From Agrostemma githago (lineage: Eukaryota; Streptophyta; Magnoliopsida; Caryophyllales; Caryophyllaceae), in NCBI GenBank assembly GCA_958450325.1, contig OY288242.1:66700062-66764061 (forward strand): 64,000 bases of DNA, given 5' to 3'. The position numbers and the translations under genes are program-made. Under the pieces are notes generated by a model. The model searched no databases and was not told where the DNA came from. It saw nothing but the letters and a program-made list of their open reading frames with translations. Within the stretch, counting starts at the first letter, position 1. The number at the start of each line of letters is the position of its first letter. Below are positions 36,293 to 47,900 of the stretch, one piece after another.

Positions 36293-37905
36293 AAAGATGT
36301 TTGGTTAGAACTTGGGAAAGGAAAGGGAATAGAAATGGAAACGAGTAAAGGAAAGGAAATCAAAGAAATTCCCTTAGATTTTCCTTGTTTGTTTAGAAAT
36401 TAAATGATATGAATTAGAATTGAAAAAAAAAAAAATCAAAGTCAACCAACATTGTCAACCATTATAAACCACCACTATTTGATCTTAACCACCACACTCC
36501 ACCACAATTTACTTCATCACCTACATCTTTAGGTCTTCGAATATCAGTGAGTCTTCTCCTACCATCGGCGAGTGAGGCCACGCCATTCCGACGTACTCAT
36601 AACCCTTCGAAACTCACCCTCACCAACTTTAAAATTTTCCCTAATAATTACAAATGCCCACCCACATCACGGTGGTGGTGGTTGTGGTGTCAAGGTGGTA
36701 GTGTGGGTGGGTCTTTTGCGATGTAAGGCTATGATTATTTTTGCGAGGATGACGAGGTGGTAATGGTGTTGGGGGGATCTGACGATAATGATGAGATCGA
36801 TGGTAGTGATGGTGGGGACATTGATGGTGGTGTCTGAGTGGTGATGGTTTTAGGGTGGTGGGTGATGAATGGGGGTGAGTGGGAGAAACAAAATTCGAAC
36901 CCTAAGAGTCCATTTGGATAAGAAAATAGGAAGAAAGGGGGGGGGGGGGAGGAAGGGAAGGGGAGGGGAGGGAGGAGAGGGAAAATGATCTGAGGGGAGA
37001 TTGTTTGGATAACAAAAATGGAAGGAAAGGAAGGGGAGGGATGATAAGCGTCTATTACCGTATTAGGAAAAAGAATGTTGAATAAACAAAATATATAATG
37101 ACAAATTCATCATGTTATTTGCTTGAGTAATGAGTAGCTGTGTAAAAAATAATGTTTGACTCGCTTATTAATTTTTATAACCTACAATTCCTGTAATTAC
37201 GATTATTATTTTTTGACTCGTTTAAATATAGCAAGTACGTAGTATATTTTTTGACTTAAAAATTGGTAAAAAAAACAAAGCAACGTAAAAAAAATTATTC
37301 GCTTTCTTATCCTAACCTGATTCACTCGTGACGGAAAAAAAAAAAACAAGGCATAAAAGAACTGACCTAAAAGTGTCATAATATAAGTACAAAAAAATGT
37401 CTTATCTTAATTCAACTCACCCGTAACAGGAAAAAAGAACGTAATCTTTTTCTCCTAATCCAACTCACGCGTAATAGGAAAAAAATAAGTGTAATCGAGT
37501 TTTCTTAGTTATTATGGCAAAATGAAAAGGGAGGACCAATGTGATATGAAAGAAGTATTATTTTTCCTCCAAATCTGGCCAACTTTAACAAGATTTCATT
37601 TTGGTCTAAAATGAAGAAACTCATTCCCTCAATTTCCTTCCCCTTCATTTTCCTTCCTCCCTAAATTGTATCCAAACAAAGAAAAATGCATCCCTTCCTT
37701 TCCCTCCCCTTCCCTCCATTTCCCTCTATCCAAACGGACCCTTAGGGATGGGGGAATGAAAATAGAGGAGTATGAGGGTTTGAGAGGGATGGAATGCAAA
37801 GGGGGGAAAGAGAATGCACAAAAGTTAAAACAAACAACTACAAAGGAAATTAAGGATGCTGATTCTCTTCCCTTTCCTATAACCCCTCAACCAAACGACC
37901 CCTAG
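36293..37905. mobile_element. Putative inverted-repeat element carrying a nested MITE
   Basis: The left end (GTTTGGTTAGAACTTGGGAA, then AGGAAAGGGAATAG) is an imperfect inverted match to the right end (CTTCCCTTTCC…ACCCCTCAACCAAACGACCCC). The interior is interrupted by 36903-37744. No target duplication was identified. GTTTGGTT-type termini occur in several DNA transposon groups, so the class is left open. Confidence 0.45.
36903..37744. mobile_element. MITE with long purine/pyrimidine arms
   Basis: TIR TAAGAGTCCATTTGGATA against TATCCAAACGGACCCTTA (two mismatches). Behind the TIRs come a purine-rich arm (36920-37040, G/A runs) and a pyrimidine-rich arm (37620-37730, C/T runs) that are roughly complementary, giving an extended fold-back of about 100 bp per arm. 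No coding capacity. Confidence 0.65.
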
Positions 37906-38004
37906 TATATAGAATTTTAACCATTGTTATTGCCGTAAGTCAAATTACTTTTTTTCTTGAGATGAAATTAAACAAGTCAAAATAGTCTTAGAAGTTTCCA
38001 TGCA

Positions 38005-38313
38005 TAGGGCTCGCTTGAATGGAGGTAATGTATCGGGAGTAATGAAGCTAAAATGAACTAGAAATAGAGGGGATTGATGTTTGGTTCTGACATTTTATGG
38101 TGAAAAGGAGGTAGAAGGGAGGAACAATCACCCTCATTGGGGAGTAATACATTATTTAGGGGGAGAGAGAAGTGATGCCCTCCCCCCTAATAGGTTATAT
38201 TATCCCCATTTTATCCATTTTCGCTTAACATCATCACTACTCACCACCATTTTCTAGTTCATTTTAGCTTCATTATTCCTCTATACATTACCCTCATATC
38301 AAGTGAGTCCTTA
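38005..38313. mobile_element. MITE with about 58-bp TIRs
   Basis: The left end (GGGCTCGCTTGAATGGAGG, then TAATGAAGCTAAAATGAACT) is mirrored at the right (AGTTCATTTTAGCTTCATTA, ending CAAGTGAGTCCTTA). The interior is about 190 bp with no ORF. Superfamily not assigned. Confidence 0.7.
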
Positions 38314-38575
38314 AATTGAATGTACTCATTAATAAACGCGTATAAAGCATATTGAAAGAACATTAATAAATGGAGGGTGTACATGGATTAGATAAGACAA
38401 AATCAAATGTTTAGAAAGTAGAAAATGTTTGTCTTTATCTAGGTTTATCTAATCATCTAGGGTGACTGCGCGGTCACAACAAAGCTAAGATAAGTTACCC
38501 TATAATTTTTTTACCTTATGGAGAGACTATCTCTCCCAATAATTTGTGTACCTAAAAAACGAGGATAGATGGAGA

Positions 38576-38951
38576 CATGGGCGAATTTAATGAGTAGCAA
38601 GGGGTAGCGGGCGCTACCCCAAGCCCGGAAAATTCAATGAAGAAGATGAGTTTGTGCTACCCCGAAATATAACTAAGTATAGAATAATATAATAACATGC
38701 ATAAAAATAACAATGAAATGCTTTGGCCTAGTAGTAAAGTGGTGGGTAAATGTATCGAATGTCAAGGGTTCGAGCCCCAATACTGATTGCGTTCACTCTT
38801 TTTTATTTAGGTTTAATTTTCAGTAACCACATCAATCATGAGTTGTTTGTTAAACAAAATTGAGTTTTTATTTTAAGATTTTCTATAAAAGAGAAAAAAA
38901 ATCTTAAAAGAATTTCGCTACCCCATATTTTGAATCCTAGATTCGCCCCTG
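38576..38951. mobile_element. hAT-like MITE, 376 bp, with tRNA-like boxes
   Basis: The ends are CATGGGCGAAT and ATTCGCCCCTG, flanked by perfect 8-bp duplications GATGGAGA (38568-38575 and 38952-38959). Repeated GCTACCCC/GGGGTAGC motifs lie near both ends. Inside, 38724-38734 (TGGCCTAGTAG) and 38767-38777 (GGGTTCGAGCC) match RNA polymerase III A and B boxes. Confidence 0.85.
38724..38777 (+). promoter_or_regulatory. tRNA-like pol III A box and B box inside a hAT MITE
   Basis: The A-box-like TGGCCTAGTAG and B-box-like GGGTTCGAGCC are in the correct order, about 33 nt apart edge to edge, followed by a T-rich stretch (TCTTTTTTATTT near 38798) that could terminate pol III. It does not fold as a complete tRNA by eye, so I call it a tRNA-derived promoter or SINE head rather than a tRNA gene. 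Confidence 0.5.
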
Positions 38952-39143
38952 GATGGAGATGCGCTAATTCAGGCGCGCGCAACTATTGTTTCTTATTCAC
39001 TCACTAACTGTTTCAACACCATTTTAGTTTTAATATGCATATACATATATATAGATGTAAAATGTATATTTAAGCCAAGTGAAATAATCATGGCTGTTAT
39101 GATGGACAGAATAAAAATCCCCTAATAAGATTATGCTAAGTTA

Positions 39144-39368
39144 CTCCCTCCCCACCAATAAGATCTTCCTCTTTCCTTAAAAGGAAACTCCACTAAGATT
39201 TTCCCACTTCAAAACTTTCCTTATTCATCCATTATACTTTTTTTCCTATTGGTTATTTTTTATGATTTGACATCTTGAACGTCACCAAATAATTTATCAT
39301 CTTTCATTATCCATTTCTTAATCCATGTGTCATATTAAAGTGGAAAGATCATTGTGGAGGGGAGGGAG
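39144..39368. mobile_element. Stowaway-like MITE, 225 bp
   Basis: CTCCCTCCCCACCAATAAGATC at the left and GATCATTGTGGAGGGGAGGGAG at the right form an inverted repeat, with TA duplications at 39142-39143 and 39369-39370. No coding capacity. Confidence 0.88.
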
Positions 39369-39370
39369 TA

Positions 39371-39700
39371 ATTAATAGGACAATAATTGGACATAGTACA
39401 TACTTTCAATGTTATCCCCAACTGTAAGCGTGCGTACGTACAATAGAAGCATGCAAGCAGGAGAATTAATAGTTTGGTGAAGAAAATAATACGAGGAGTA
39501 TATTATCATTCCGATCCTTACCGTATATCGTTCATAAATATGTCATGAATCAAATATCACCTATCTGAATAAATAAATACAAGTAGTCACACATCATTTC
39601 CGCATTCCGATCTAATCTGTAATTTTTATTTTATTTACATGCAGATCGATTACTTTATCCATTATAGGTCTGCGAGGGACACTTATTACGGAGCAATGGA
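39371..39700. other. Intergenic stretch, nothing recognised
   Basis: No supported feature. Confidence 0.5.
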
Positions 39701-39949
39701 CTCCTTCCGTTCAAATCCTAAGGGTACGCTTTCCTATTGGACACTATTCACAATTCAAGAGAATCGTTAATATTTTCGACAATCTATAAGAGAAATACTA
39801 AGATCTTGTTTAATTCGTCTTTATGAGTAGATCAAGAATATCAAATTTTTTAAGTTTTTGTTAATGTAGAACGAAAGATATTGACGGTGTAAAACGTGTC
39901 TCGACAAGTGTGAAAAAGCAAGCGTATTCTTTGAATTCGAACTTAGGAT
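39701..39949. mobile_element. Decayed Stowaway-like MITE, same family as 1686-1943
   Basis: Reverse orientation relative to the first copy. It shares CTTTTTCACACTTG / CAAGTGTGAAAAAG and the CTTTCGTT…ACATTAACAAAA segment. The left end is CTCCTTCCGTTCAAATCC; the right end (GAATTCGAACTTAGGA) is degraded and no TA duplication is clear. Confidence 0.65.
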
Positions 39950-40447
39950 ATATAAAAATACAACATAATTATTAAAACCAGTGGCAGATTACACATGGAA
40001 GATAGGAGATGTAATGGTACCTTTGCAGTACAATTGCAATAATCTTGTCCCTGATTGCGCAGAAGGTAGTGCAGCAACAGCAGGAGCAGGAATCTTCAAC
40101 TTTTGAAATAGTGCATCGTGCTATTGCTAGCTATAATAGTAGTACGGACTACGGAGAGTATGACGAATCGTGTCATGATTGTGTTTTTCTTGTAATTACT
40201 TGTTGATAGATAGGAGTAGCAAATTAGAAACACAATTCATCTTTCTTCTTCGGCAGATTATGATAGAGTCAAGTATAAAAGCTACCCTAGTTAGCCGGTA
40301 ATCGTTAAACGTGAAATATTAGTCATTTAAATAAAAGAAATGGATAGAATATTGTTCTTCTCTAGTTTGTTTTTTTTTTTTTTTTTTTGTCATTTTTATG
40401 TAAATGTGTATAACTTGACCCGTTATGATATTATTACGTATATTTAT
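39950..40447. other. AT-rich intergenic stretch
   Basis: Contains a T homopolymer of about 18 nt near 40370-40388; no gene seen. Confidence 0.5.
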
Positions 40448-40498
40448 CCCTTCCAAACTCTCAATCAATTGTTTACCTTTGATCAGAATAATAATACT
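40448..40498. mobile_element. Left half of a short MITE split by the copia element
   Basis: AATTGTTTACCTTTGATCA matches the MITE at 59331-59415 (ATTTATTTACCTTTGATTA). Its other half, AAAGGTAAACACATAACC…GACGGAAAGAG, lies at 50626-50670 beyond the copia element. The ATACT duplication marks the split. Confidence 0.6.
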
Positions 40499-40683
40499 TA
40501 TTAGATTATGATTCTGTAAATCATTTTATGATTATGTAATTATGTTGTTACGATCTCCTTCCACCATTATAGGTTTAGCAATTGGCATGTAATCTTTTGT
40601 AATTAGGTAAGTATATTTTGTAATCTTACTATATAATGAAATGACAAACAATCACTCAAGTCAGGGGATTGAGTTATCTTATA
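40499..40683 (+). repeat. 5' LTR of copia element
   Basis: It starts TATTAGATTATGATTC and ends GAGTTATCTTATA. The ends are TA…TA rather than TG…CA. The matched 185-bp length, the ATACT duplication and the adjacent primer site fix these borders. Confidence 0.88.
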
Positions 40684-40695
40684 TGGTATCAGAGC
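40684..40695 (+). other. Primer-binding site, initiator tRNA-Met type
   Basis: TGGTATCAGAGC directly abuts the 5' LTR. It is the standard plant copia site complementary to the 3' end of initiator methionine tRNA. Confidence 0.92.
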
Positions 40696-40760
40696 AAAAA
40701 TTCGTCGACACAAAACCCGACGTCCGTGTGTGTCCTACCTCCGCCAAGCCTCACGCCAAA

Positions 40761-41337
40761 ATGGCCGGAGACGACGCCACACCCCACCCTCCAAAACTTC
40801 ATCCCGTTTACACCGTCCACAACATCCAACGGGATTCTTGACGGTACTAAGGTCTTGTATACCACATGGTCTCAATTATTCACGTTGCACGCCAAAGGTC
40901 ACAAAGTGCTCGGGCACATTGACGGTACCGAAATGCCTACCAACACCACCGAGCTCGAGGCGTGGACTGAAATTGATTCCACTGTTCTCCAATGGATATA
41001 CGACATTGTTAATGAAGACATGTTGAAACGTGTCATGAAAGATGACTCTACGGCCCGCGAAGCATGGATCCGGGTCAAAGACATTTTCCACAACAACAAA
41101 GGAGCCCGAGTCGCCTCCCTCAAACACGAGTTTGTTAATCTCAAACTAAGTTTCGTGGCCTCGCTTGACGCCTACTGCCAAAAACTTAGTAATCTCGCTA
41201 GCCAACTTAAGGATGTGGACGCCACCGTATCCGACCGTCGGCTCGTGCTCCAACTTTTTCGTGGGCTACCTAAGGAATACAATACGGTAGCATCGTACAT
41301 AAATCAAACGCTGCCAACGTTTAAAATTGCCTGAAGC
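40761..41337 (+). pseudogene. gag: copia gag
   Basis: ATG 40761 (MAGDDATPHPPKLHPVYTV) is followed by a frameshift near 40830. The gag (UBN2-type copia) domain then reads LDGTKVLYTTWSQLFTLHA…HIDGT…WIRVKDIFHNNKGARVASLKHEF…LFRGLPKEYN and stops at TGA 41332-41334. Gag makes the particle shell. Confidence 0.85.
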
Positions 41338-43335
41338 ATGCTTCAACTCGAGCACCACCCTCAGGCAGCCGTGACTGAGAGTGATCCGCCCACGGCCCTG
41401 GCCGCAGTCGTCGTCGCACCGGCCACACCGCCGACCGACGCCCCCCCATCCCCGCGCTACACCTCGAAATCCCACCCTCGTCGTCGTCCAATGACCGACC
41501 GGGGTGACCGCAGTGACTATGGTGGTCGCGCCTCTGCCTCGCGGCCCGCGTCTGCCCCTGTGCCTCAATGGGGCCCTCCGCCACCATGGTACTCCCTGTG
41601 GACCCCCACACTGTGTCCGTACCCGACAACACTGACCTGGTTCACCCCCTACAATCAGTGGTCACAGACCCGCTCTACCTCTGCAACTCCTCGGCCTCCC
41701 ACTCGTCAACCACCACAGGCCCATTTGACGGAAATAGAACCACTCCAGTCCACGGACATTAATAGCGCCTTCAGTGCTATGTCGATTCAGGGCCCATATG
41801 ATAATCAATGGTATGTGGACACAGGTGCCTCCACTCATCTCACATCCGACCCAGGTATGTTAACCGCTCCATATAACAATATCACTGTTCATTCTGTATA
41901 TGTCGGTAATGGCAATAGCCCGCCAATTCGGGGGTCTGGCACGTCCCAAATACAATTACCTAACCGCACCCTTCACCTTCAAAATGTCCTACATGCCCCG
42001 ACTATAAGTAAAAACTTAATATACGTCCGTAATTTACTAAGGAGAATAATGTTTCCGTCAAGTTTAACCCGGTTAGTTTTTCTGTGAAGGATATTTCGAC
42101 TGGGACTACAATTATGAGAAGTGACAGTCCCGGGGCACTCTATCCCGTCTTTCCCACAAGTCAAGACCGTCAACAGCCTTCCGCCTTCACCACCATCGCT
42201 TCGTCGGCCTGGCACACCCGCCTCGGCTACCCTAGTCTAACTGTTTTTGATTTTATTAGGAGTTATTCATCCATTTCCGGTAATTCGCATAATAATAAAA
42301 CGAGTCTTTGTTCTTCTTGCCAAATTAGTAATCATAGACGGTTACCCTTTCTCCATACATCGACCCAGACTCTTGCCCCATTTGACATCCTTCATGATGA
42401 TTTATGGACTTCCCCAATTCTTAGTACTATCGGATTCAAATACTACCTAGTTCTCATTGACAATTACACCTAATTTGTTTGGGTCTACCCAATTAAGTAT
42501 AAAATCCGAGGTCACGTTTAAATTTATCATATTCCACAATTATGTGACTACCCATTTTAAGGTCAAAATTAAAAATTTCCAATGCAATCTTGGACGCAAA
42601 TTTGACAACAGCGAACTCCTAAAATACGGTCAAGCCCACGGACTAGTTTTTCGCTTCTCCTGTCCCCAAACCTCACCACAAAACGGGAAATCCGAGCGCA
42701 TGATACGTCGTCTAAATGACATAATGCGCGTCCTACTCCTTCATGCCTCTCTCCCTTCTAATCTATGGGTTGATGCACTTCATACAGCAGCCCATCTTTA
42801 CAACATCACCCCCACCAAAACTCTCCGCCTCCGCTCACCCACCTCGGTTCTATTCCTCAAAGAACCATCCTACGACCACCTCCGTGTCTTCGGCTGTGTA
42901 TGTTATCCAAATCGCACAACCAAATCTCCTCACAAACTAGCCCCTCGGTCCATAAAATGCCTGTTCCTCGGCTATCCTCCTCACTATCGTGGTTATCGGT
43001 GTCTAGAAATCTCGACCGGGCAAATTATTATCTCCCATCACGTCACATTCGACGAGACCCAATTCCCGTATGCCCAAACAAACTCGACCCCCGACTACTC
43101 CTTCCTAAACCCCGACCCAGACCCGATCCACCCCTACATCCTCGATCCAGACCCACTACCTACCCCTGCCCAACCCACGACCCCACTTTCCCCACTTGCC
43201 CAACCCTCGGCCTCCCCCCACCCAACCTCCACAACCAACTCCCCTCCAACTCCTCTAGCCGTCACCCCCACTGCCCCACACCTCCCCCCACTGTCGAACC
43301 CACCCCGCCACTTTCAACCCTTGCCTCGCCATTGA
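41338..43335 (+). pseudogene. copia protease and integrase
   Basis: A Pro-rich linker without a CCHC knuckle precedes the aspartic protease WYVDTGASTHLTSD (41812-41850). A frameshift near 42060 follows. The integrase begins with the pre-integrase segment (WHTRLGYPS, CSSCQ) and the first catalytic Asp (PFDILHDDLW); a stop follows at 42471-42473. Sequence is then missing. The second catalytic site reads QCNLGRKFDNS, so the expected Asp is Asn. The Glu site PQTSPQNGKSERM remains. YDHLRVFGCVCYPN and KCLFLGYP mark the C-terminal part. Integrase is catalytically dead. Confidence 0.85.
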
Positions 43336-44940
43336 CTTCTGCCAACACCATCGTGCCACCCATCGTTCCTACACATCTAATGCGCACACGTGTCATGGAT
43401 GGAATCTTCAAACCCAAAGCCCTCCACACAAACCACCAACCTAGCCTCTCACCCATACCCAAATCACCTTCCTTAGCCTTGGCCGACCCGAATTGGAATG
43501 CCACTATGCAAGATGAATTTTGTGCTTTGCAGGTTAACAACACTTGGGAATTGGTTCCGCGTCCACCAGACACCAACATTATCCGCTGTATGTGGCTATT
43601 CCGTCACAAATTCCATGCCGACGGCTCTCTTCGATGGTATAAGGCTCGTCTCGTCGTAAATGGGAAAACACAACAAGTGGGTATCGATTGTGACAATACA
43701 TTCAGCCCGGTTGTCAAGCCGACCACGATCAGGACCATCCTCAGCCTCGTCATTTCTCGGTCTTGGCCCATTCACCAACTTGACGTGAAGAACACTTTTC
43801 TTCACGGAGATCTCGCTGAAACGGTGTATATGCACCAACCACCCGGCTTCGTGGATAAAACCTGCCCGACCCACGTATTCTACCTACGGAAATCGCTCTG
43901 CGGCCTTAATTAGGCCCCATGTGCCTGGTATCATCGGTTCGCGTCCTACATTATATCCAAGGGTTTTAAAAGCAGTTTATGTGATTCCTCTCTGTTCATA
44001 TATAAAACTGCTACTACTACGACCTACCTTCTGCTTTATGTCGATGATATAGTGCTCACTTGCTCTACAACTACGTTGCTGAACCAAATCATCTCGACCC
44101 TCTCCGCAGAATTCGCCATGACTGATCTCGGTTCTCTCCACCACTTTCTCGAGATAAAAGTGATTCGTTCCTCTAAAGCTTCGTTTTTAAGTCAAGCCAA
44201 GTATGCTTTCGACATCCTCGACCGTGCTTCTATGCTTAACTGTAATCCTACAACCACTCCGGTCGACACGTCTTCAAAGCTCGGCGAATTGTCGAGCCCT
44301 CTTATTTCCGACCCAACACTCTACCGACAACTAGCTGGCGCGCTCCAGTACCTCACAATAACACGGGCTGATATATCGTATGTTGTACATCAGGTATGTC
44401 TATTTATGCATGCTCCTCGAGAACCACACTTACATTTTCTCAAGCGGATACTCCGCTACATTAAAGGTACTCTCGAGCTAGGCCTTACTCTTACAGCGTC
44501 CTGGTCTCATACTCTCACGGCATACTCAGACGCCGATTAGGCAGGATGCCCTGATTCCCGACGCTCCACATCTGGGTACTGTGTTTTCCTTGGTGACAAC
44601 CTAATCTCCTGGTCTTCAAAACGACTGAATACTATCTCTCGATCGAGCACTGAGGCAGAATATAGGGGCGTGGCCAATGCCGTCGCAGAAACTAGCTGGC
44701 TCCGTAACCTCCTGCTTGAATTACACGTTCCCGTCCGCCACGCTACACTCGTATATTGTGACAACGTTTCTGCAGTTTACTTATCTGGCAACCCTGTCCA
44801 GCACCAACGAACCAAGCACTACACATAGAAATAGATATTCATTTCGTTCGTGAAAAGGTTCAACTTGGTCTAATACGAGTCTTACATGTCCCCTCTGAGC
44901 ATCAATATGCGGATATCTTCACAAAATGCCTCCCATGCGA
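43336..44940 (+). pseudogene. pol: copia reverse transcriptase and RNase H
   Basis: WNATMQDEFCALQVNNTWELVPRP opens RT, followed by QLDVKNTFLHGDL, LLLYVDDIVLT (YVDD at 44037-44048), LQYLTITRADISYVVHQVC and the RNase H (SDAD…SWSSKRLNTISRSSTEAEYR…CDNVSA). Stops are TAG 43911 (CAG expected) and TAG 44538 (TGG expected), plus a frameshift near 44826. It is cut at 44940, just after YADIFTKCLP, by the inserted solo LTR. Confidence 0.88.
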
Positions 44941-47900
44941 TGTAACACTCGCTATTTTCCTAGCATTTTTATTCTTTCCGTTATGACGTCGTTATAACTC
45001 TATCACATTTCGGCCTCATATTTCATCGTTTTACCAAGCTTTATTTTTGTTTTTGAGTTTAGTGATATTTATTTTTATTGTTAAAGATTTTAATTCTCTT
45101 AAATCCATTTGTTTGGTTTTCTTCGTAAACTAATTAATTTTCCGCGAGGAATTCTATTTCTCTTCGAGTTGACGTTTTTAAACTTGGATTTAAATTATTC
45201 CTTTTCCTAAAAATGTTTAAATACATTTATATAATATTTTCAACTAAGAAATACTTTTATTTACTAAAGAGTAGCCATTTATGATTTTAATACGAAGTTT
45301 CGCAAATAATTATTTTCTTACGCGAGGTTTACTCGAATTACTTTGAAATGCCTTTAACTATTTGACGATTATACTTTTTATCAACTTAGAAATTATTTGA
45401 GACCTTTTCCTCATATTTTGGACCGACAAAGCTTCTTGTCACAATTTAACTACGTTTCATTTTATCACGTTAAACCATAAACGTAAGATTATTTTCTTTT
45501 CATTGAATTGATGCATTATTACTCAAACTTTTCACTCTCCCTCACTTATGTTGGCCGGCCATATTGGATGAAGAGAGCATAGATTTCATCAATTTATTTA
45601 ATTCCTTTTAATATTAAGAAACCATCCATTTCTTTTACATTCATTTTTCATAAAAATTATTCAACACCTTCTTTTCCTTCCCCTTTGGCTGAGTATTCCC
45701 CCTTCTCTCCTTGGTCGATTCTTGCTTAATTCGAGTCCCAATCGTCTTATTTTTATCATCGAATTAATCCTCTTTTCGATTTCTTCGTTAAGGTAATAAT
45801 CGATGTTGTTTTCGATCGTTATTCACTTTGCACTACAACAAATTGACACTTGCGCCATGAATTATGCCATGGGAATTTGTTGTTTGTGGCTAAATTTTAC
45901 CTAGCCACGGGAAAAATTTGATTCACTACTTGGGAAAAAAATATGCCACGGGAACATTTTTTCCCGTGGCAAAAATTCACTTGCACCACGAATTTTATTT
46001 AAGTCGTGGCCAATAATCACTCTTTCCACGAAAGATGCCACACCCGTGGCAAAAATATATTTAGCCACGAATTTGTTCAGTGGCAAATATTATTTTTTAG
46101 CCACGACTTAATAAACACATGTGCCTAATGGTTCTCCAAACTTTAATCAAATTACTTTCAAGGTAAGCCGAGTGTCAAATATTGATCTTAAAAAATTCAT
46201 TAAAATTCTAAAGATAATATGAAAAAAAAATTCTGAGTATTAAATTTGAAAATATTTTATTAATAAAAAAAATTGGTATTATTTTATTTAGTTTTAAGAA
46301 AAAAATTGAGTTTTTGTAAAATTAAATACAAGAAAACATTGGTTGTCTAATTTGTTGATTTTTTTTCTAATCATCATTTTTGAAGTAATTGATTTCTCTT
46401 AATTTGACAATATGTTTTATTATATCTATAATCTTAAGTATGACTTTTGAAAGACAACTAACATTTACGTAGTGGAATATATGCTAGCTAAGATGCGGCG
46501 TACATAGCATATAAAATAAGTATGTGATTGATCATTCATCATTGAGACGTCTAATATTATTTAAGACTTTTTCATTTTTACCGCTTAATTAATGAATTTT
46601 TTTCACATGTAATACACTTTTTTTTAAGACAAAAAAAACTTAAAAAGAAAGTGACTGAGCATGATTTTTTTTCCAAATTATTGATTTTCTTACAATATTT
46701 TCAGTGTTAAAAAAACCGCTTTATTAAACTCGTATTTAAGAATTCTAATCGGTCTATATTTTTTTATGGAATTAACTTTGACTGCGAAAACAATAATTAT
46801 TTTTGTAAATTATTTGTCTTTCAAGTTATTTGATTTGGAAGAAAGATTAATATATTAGAAAGTCGTGCCTAAGTTCAATAACCATCCAAAATATTTTTTC
46901 AAAAAAAGGGAGGTATAAGTGAGAAATTTAAATAATTAACAAATACAAGTAAGAAAATATAATAATTAAGGACTTATAGTGAGAAAATTCAAAACTAATT
47001 TATCATCAACCGTTTAATTCAATAACTGTAATATTATTTGGAAGATATTTTAAAAAATGAATTTAAAATAAAATTTACTTAATGAAAATAAAATTCAATG
47101 AGGATAGAGGTAGGCAAGTGGAAACTCAATGAGGATAAAAAACTGATGAAATAAAATAACGACCAATAACGAAAAGAAAAAAACATATCAAAATAACTAG
47201 CAATGAAAGAACGTGGAAAATAATATCGATAAATTAATGAAATCATGAGTCCAAAAATCAACCTCGAAACTCTTTTTTTTTTGAAGTAATAATTTTTTAA
47301 TCATAATATGTAAATCATTGGAGAAAAAAAATTAATTACTCAAAAGTAAATGTAGTTTGTGAAAAAAAACATCACTTTAAAAGAATTCAAACCAATGATT
47401 ATGTCAATAAAGTTCAATTTCATTTCTGGTAGCTGGCCATAAGAAATTAAGCTAGTAACCGTTCCAGATATGACTACTATAAGAGTAGAGAATTCTTACG
47501 GTTATTAATTTATTATATATTTTTTCACCGGGATAAATGTTTCGTCACAAACATAATTAGCCACGGGATAATCCGTGTCAAAAAATTAATTCTAGCCACA
47601 GGAGACTTCGTGGCAATAAAATCAATAATTGCCACGTTTTTTTTCCCGTGGCTATTTGTTTGCCTCGGCCACTTGCGCCACGGATGGTCTTTCCGTGGCA
47701 AAATACTTTAGCCACAAAAATTTAGCACTTTTGCCACGAATTCAGCCGTGGCCCAAGTGCTCATTTGTAGTAGTGTTGATTTTATTAGTTTTTCTCATGG
47801 TTTTTTTCTGCCATGATTTTTGTATATTGTAGGATTTGTGAACGATCCCGAGGTTGACGAGTACATTGTTGATTCCGATTTGGATTAGAGGTAACGTCGA

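Noticed and set aside
36572..37905. Short ORFs in the MITE region read as small proteins
   Set aside because: They fall in TIR arms and low-complexity purine/pyrimidine tracts.
38724..38777. Functional tRNA gene
   Set aside because: A- and B-box words are present but no acceptor or anticodon stems can be paired convincingly.
41266..41632. Arg/Gly-rich minus-strand ORFs of about 100 codons
   Set aside because: Complement of the Pro-rich linker between copia gag and protease.
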